Assembly: GCF_010731115.1 (NCBI RefSeq) | Contig: NZ_AP022616.1 | Coordinates: 2,046,001 to 2,110,000, forward strand | Length of the DNA stretch: 64,000 nt | Reading direction: 5' to 3' | From: Mycolicibacterium phocaicum | Lineage (GTDB): Bacteria > Actinomycetota > Actinomycetes > Mycobacteriales > Mycobacteriaceae | Shown here: piece after piece, positions 61,071 through 64,000 of the stretch | Numbering within the stretch: the first letter of the stretch is position 1 | Layout of the letters: every line of letters starts with the position of its first letter | Position numbers and translations under genes: made by a program | Notes under the pieces: generated by a model | What the model saw: the letters and a program-made list of their open reading frames with translations, nothing else | Told to the model about the DNA's origin: nothing | Databases searched by the model: none

Positions 61071-63050
61071 CTAACCAAGCATCTCCGGTAGGTCGACCGC
61101 CACCTTCAGCACGTGCTCGGACAGGAACGCCGCCACCACCTGGTACCAGAGCTTGGCGTGCTGCGGCGCGGCGATCCAGTGCCCTTCGGACGGGTAGTAG
61201 AGGTAGCGGTGCGCGGTGGCGCCGGTGTCGTCGGCCGGCAGCCCGGAGCGGGTCAGCAGGTCGTTCCACAACCGCAGGCCCTCACCGATCGGCACGCGGT
61301 AGTCCTTGTCACCGTGGATCACCAGCATCGGGGTCGTGATGTTCTCGACGTGCAGGTGCGGTGAATTGCGTTCGGCCATCTCGGGTGTCATCTCGCGCGC
61401 CCACCAGTAGGCACCGTCGGTCGTCGGCCCGAACTGGTCGAGCGCCCACAGACTGGCGTGCGTGACGATCGCGGCGAACCGGTCGGTGTGCCCGGCGATC
61501 CAGTTGGCCATGTAGCCACCGAACGAGCCACCCATGGCGGCGATCCGGCCGGCGTCGATGCGCGAATGCGCACACGCGCCGTCGACGGCCGCCATCAGAT
61601 CGGTGTACGGTGCGAAACCCCAAGCGCCCCAGCCACGCTGGATGAAATCCTGACCGTAACCGGTGGACAGCGCCGGGTCCGGCATCAACACCGCATAACC
61701 GAGCGCGGTGAGCAGCCAGGGATTCCACCGCCAGCGCCAGGTGTTCCAGCTGCCCAGCGGCCCGCCGTGCACCCACAGCAGCAGCGGCGCGGGGGCGTCG
61801 CCGGCAGGCAGGGTCAGCCAGGAACGAACCGGCGTGCCGTCGGCCGCGGTTGTCGTCAGTTCGACGAGTTCACCTGGCAATTCGGGGAATTCGACGCACG
61901 GCAGCACGGTGACAGATCCGTCGGCGTCGACGCGGACCGGATGCGGCGGGGTCAGGTAACTGCTGCGCAGGGCATACAGTGCACCACCGGGCACGGGCCG
62001 CACCTCGCCGTACGCGAAGTCGTCGTGCGTCAACTGCGTGACCGCACCGCTCGACGGGTCGACGGCGAAGATGGGCGCGCGGCCGTTGTCATCCGCGGTG
62101 ACCAGCAACGTCGACCCGTCGTGCGACCAGGTCACCGATGCCGGCCAGCGGTCCCAATCCGCGGCGAGTTCCACCGGCTCGCCGCCGAAGGCCTTTGTGC
62201 ACAGGGTGATTCGCGGCGCCTGCTCCGGTGTCGAGTGCGTCTCCCGCAGGTACGCGACGGTGTTGCCGTCGGGCGATATCGCCGGGCTCCCCAGGTCGGC
62301 GAGCGGGTCGTCGGCGATGACGGTGCGCTCCCTCGTGGCGATGTCGATGCGGACCAGCACGCTGCGCAGTGCGGCCCCCGCAGCGGGCACCTCCCAGGAG
62401 GCGACCGCGAAGCTGCCGTCCGCGCTGAGGTCGACGGTGGCCTCGTTCAGCGCCATCCCCGGCTGCGGTGTGATGTCTTGGGCCGCATCCGATTCGACCC
62501 GGAGGAGGTGCGCATGATCCGGGCCCAGGTCGTGGTCCCAGTGCCGCACCGGGTAGCCGGTGTGCAATATCGCCGACACCTTCTTGTCCTTGCGGAGGAC
62601 GCGCAGCCGCTTGTCATCGTCGGGCGTGGCGGCCGACGGGAGCAGCGGTGCCGTCACCACCACGACGTCGGCGGCACGGGCTGTGTGTACCGCACTGACG
62701 CCACCCGCCAGGCCGAGAACCCGTTGCGTTTCACCGCCTTTCGCCGGCAATCGCCACAAGGCCGCGGCCGGGTCGTCGTCGGTGTCGGTGGGACGTGCCG
62801 CGACGAACAGCAGGTCACCTGCCACGGTGAAAGCCGGCTGCGACTCCCCCTTGGGCCCGTACGTCAGCCGGCGCGCTTCCTGCTGACCGTCGGGATCGAG
62901 TTCCCAAGCCGCGGTGATGAATTCGGTGCCCTTGTCGTTCAGTTCGCTGATCATCGTCACGACGCGGCGGCCGTCCGGTGAGACGGCGAGCCCGGACACC
63001 CGGGGCAGAGAGAGGTACGCATCCAGGTCATCGAACGGAGTCAGGGCCAT
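61071..63050 (-). CDS. S9 family serine peptidase (acylaminoacyl-peptidase/prolyl-oligopeptidase type)
   Basis: The 659-residue protein has an N-terminal seven-bladed beta-propeller (~10-400; repeats such as AVSPDGRRVVTMISELND, AISPDGNTVAYLRETHS, WSHDGSTLLVTADDNGR) and a C-terminal alpha/beta-hydrolase with Ser in AAMGGSFGGYMANWIAGHTD, Asp in MLVIHGDKDYRVPIGEG and His in YYPSEGHWIAAPQHA. Such enzymes cut short peptides or remove N-terminal acyl-amino acids; the propeller filters out large substrates. There is no signal peptide, so it is cytosolic. It is probably co-transcribed with the downstream reductase-like gene. Confidence 0.92.
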   Translation of the reverse strand: MALTPFDDLDAYLSLPRVSGLAVSPDGRRVVTMISELNDKGTEFITAAWELDPDGQQEARRLTYGPKGESQPAFTVAGDLLFVAARPTDTDDDPAAALWRLPAKGGETQRVLGLAGGVSAVHTARAADVVVVTAPLLPSAATPDDDKRLRVLRKDKKVSAILHTGYPVRHWDHDLGPDHAHLLRVESDAAQDITPQPGMALNEATVDLSADGSFAVASWEVPAAGAALRSVLVRIDIATRERTVIADDPLADLGSPAISPDGNTVAYLRETHSTPEQAPRITLCTKAFGGEPVELAADWDRWPASVTWSHDGSTLLVTADDNGRAPIFAVDPSSGAVTQLTHDDFAYGEVRPVPGGALYALRSSYLTPPHPVRVDADGSVTVLPCVEFPELPGELVELTTTAADGTPVRSWLTLPAGDAPAPLLLWVHGGPLGSWNTWRWRWNPWLLTALGYAVLMPDPALSTGYGQDFIQRGWGAWGFAPYTDLMAAVDGACAHSRIDAGRIAAMGGSFGGYMANWIAGHTDRFAAIVTHASLWALDQFGPTTDGAYWWAREMTPEMAERNSPHLHVENITTPMLVIHGDKDYRVPIGEGLRLWNDLLTRSGLPADDTGATAHRYLYYPSEGHWIAAPQHAKLWYQVVAAFLSEHVLKVAVDLPEMLG

Positions 63051-63090
63051 GCTCCGTTGTTAGCACATCAGGGGCCGCGGCCTCACGCTG

Positions 63091-63903
63091 TCATTGCCCG
63101 CGGTGGCGGTCGAGGAAGTCGTCGATCAGCGTGTTGACGGTGTCGGGCGCCTCATAGGCGGCCAGGTGCCCCACCTGATCCAGTACCACCAGCTCCGAGC
63201 CGGGAATCGCCTCGGCCATCCGGCGCACTTCGGCAACAGGAAAGCTCGCGTCCTCGCGACCGGCGACGACCAGGGTCGGGGTGTTGATGCGGCCGAACAG
63301 GGCGTGCTGATCGGGACGCCTGACAACGATGCTCTCCACCGCGAAGCTGGCCGACCGGGCATCGTTTCGCGTGATCATCGTCACCAGTCCGTCGACCAGG
63401 TCGGGCCGCTGCCGGCGGGTGGTCTTCCCGAGGAAGCGCGGCACGACCGTCGACCGCACGAAGAGCGGGCGCCCGGCCAGCCGGGTCATCCGGGCCGCGA
63501 GCGCGAGTTGCAAACGGTCCCATCGGGGGCCCTCCGAGGCGGTGCCGTTGAGCAGTACCGCGCATCCGACCCGGTCGGGGAACGTCGCGGAGATCGTGCC
63601 GCCGATCATGGCGCCCCACGAGTTGCCGACGAGGTGCGCCCACGGCAGCCCCAGCGCGTCCAGGACGTCGACATACGCCCGCGCACTCGCCTCGAAGGTG
63701 AAGGGACTGTGCAGCGGCTCGCTGCACCCCTGCCCTGGCGGGTCGACCGCGATGGTGGTGTACCGGGCGGAGAAGTGCGCCACCTGCGCGGCGTACAGCG
63801 TGTGGTCGGTCAGGAGGCTGGGCATCAGGAGAATCGGGTCGCCGGAGCCGCTGACGTGGACCTGCAGGGCGCCGAGGCCTGTCGCGATGTCGTGCGTCGC
63901 CAT
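63091..63903 (-). CDS. Alpha/beta-hydrolase
   Basis: The 270-residue protein has a canonical fold: YTTIAVDPPGQGCSEPL, the nucleophile elbow LVGNSWGAMIGGTIS (Ser ~93), the acid in VVAGREDASFPVAEVRRMA and the His in VVLDQVGHLAAYEAPD. The substrate cannot be deduced; esters, lactones or epoxides are all possible. It is 40 bases upstream of the S9 peptidase gene in the same direction and may be in the same transcript. Confidence 0.88.
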   Translation of the reverse strand: MATHDIATGLGALQVHVSGSGDPILLMPSLLTDHTLYAAQVAHFSARYTTIAVDPPGQGCSEPLHSPFTFEASARAYVDVLDALGLPWAHLVGNSWGAMIGGTISATFPDRVGCAVLLNGTASEGPRWDRLQLALAARMTRLAGRPLFVRSTVVPRFLGKTTRRQRPDLVDGLVTMITRNDARSASFAVESIVVRRPDQHALFGRINTPTLVVAGREDASFPVAEVRRMAEAIPGSELVVLDQVGHLAAYEAPDTVNTLIDDFLDRHRGQ

Positions 63904-63954
63904 GCCCCCATAGTTTCATCAAGTGACGGTTGTCCCCGGCCGGCCACAACGACA

Positions 63955-63987
63955 AAAGGTGCCGGACCGTGTGGTCCGACACCCTTT
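63955..63987. terminator. Hairpin near the right edge
   Basis: AAAGGTGCCGGACC pairs with GGTCCG-ACACCCTTT apart from a small bulge; TTTGTTTGTC follows on the plus strand and CTTTTGTCG on the minus. It looks like a terminator for a gene on either side; the right-hand gene is outside the window. Confidence 0.65.
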
Positions 63988-64000
63988 GTTTGTCTCGTTC

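Overview
This window is GC-rich, gene-dense chromosome from a Mycobacteriaceae member, most likely a fast-growing Mycolicibacterium-type species. From memory of the Mycobacterium tuberculosis map, the conserved genes follow the Rv2402 to Rv2449c block in order: GH15 trehalase, lepA, the PemK-like Rv2405, the CBS protein, a transglutaminase/alpha-E/ATP-grasp trio, rpsT, holA, comEC-comEA, degV, octT, gpgP, rsfS, nadD, a VWA/MoxR pair, proA, rbsK, nadE, proB, obg, rpmA, rplU, rne, ndk, a DUF4233 gene, folC, valS and a saccharopine-dehydrogenase-like gene. Many starts look leaderless, with a TANNNT -10 box six or seven bases before ATG or GTG, as is common in mycobacteria.

The accessory material sits between these anchors. 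(1) 2.6-7.9 kb, between trehalase and lepA: a thioester-domain (TQXA) protein whose expected thioester cysteine is serine; a family 2A encapsulin shell gene overlapping its cysteine desulfurase cargo gene, whose N-terminal ~195 residues look disordered; and an MddA-type methanethiol S-methyltransferase. This is a small sulfur-handling island. (2) 17.0-19.2 kb, between holA and comEC: a hypothetical gene with a possible SUKH-like fold, a membrane-protein remnant and a glutamine-synthetase-like enzyme. (3) 21.7-29.9 kb, between comEA and degV: a divergent nitroreductase-like protein, a DUF2510 membrane protein, a dihydrodipicolinate-reductase-like dehydrogenase and two tandem ATP-binding LuxR-type (LAL) regulators. 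The first regulator has lost its whole middle and DNA-binding domain by an in-frame deletion. (4) 37.8-42.1 kb: a cytochrome P450 split by a one-base frameshift, a DUF2306 membrane protein and a 13E12-type (DUF222/HNH) gene whose leaderless start lies inside a LexA-box match. (5) 44.2-47.0 kb: a sirtuin divergent from nadE, converging on and overlapping an FAD oxidoreductase that is paired with a PIG-L deacetylase.

The main non-coding finds are these. Three copies of a ~50-bp perfect or near-perfect palindrome sit at gene 3' ends. A 75-bp fold-back repeat is present in inverted copies flanking a GNAT gene. A 27-bp motif with two ATCCACAG units lies upstream of both comEA and the 13E12 gene, identical at 26 of 27 positions. 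lepA has no ATG, GTG or TTG that could start a full-length protein; a good Shine-Dalgarno sits six bases before an ATC codon. Clear hairpin terminators follow the desulfurase, rpsT and rpmA.

Functionally, the core supports translation and ribosome assembly (lepA, rpsT, rplU, rpmA, obg, rsfS, valS), RNA decay (rne), NAD synthesis (nadD, nadE), proline synthesis (proA, proB), folate (folC), nucleotide balance (ndk), methylglucose lipopolysaccharide synthesis (gpgP, octT) and replication/DNA uptake (holA, comEA, comEC). No rRNA, tRNA, CRISPR array, prophage or intact insertion sequence was seen.
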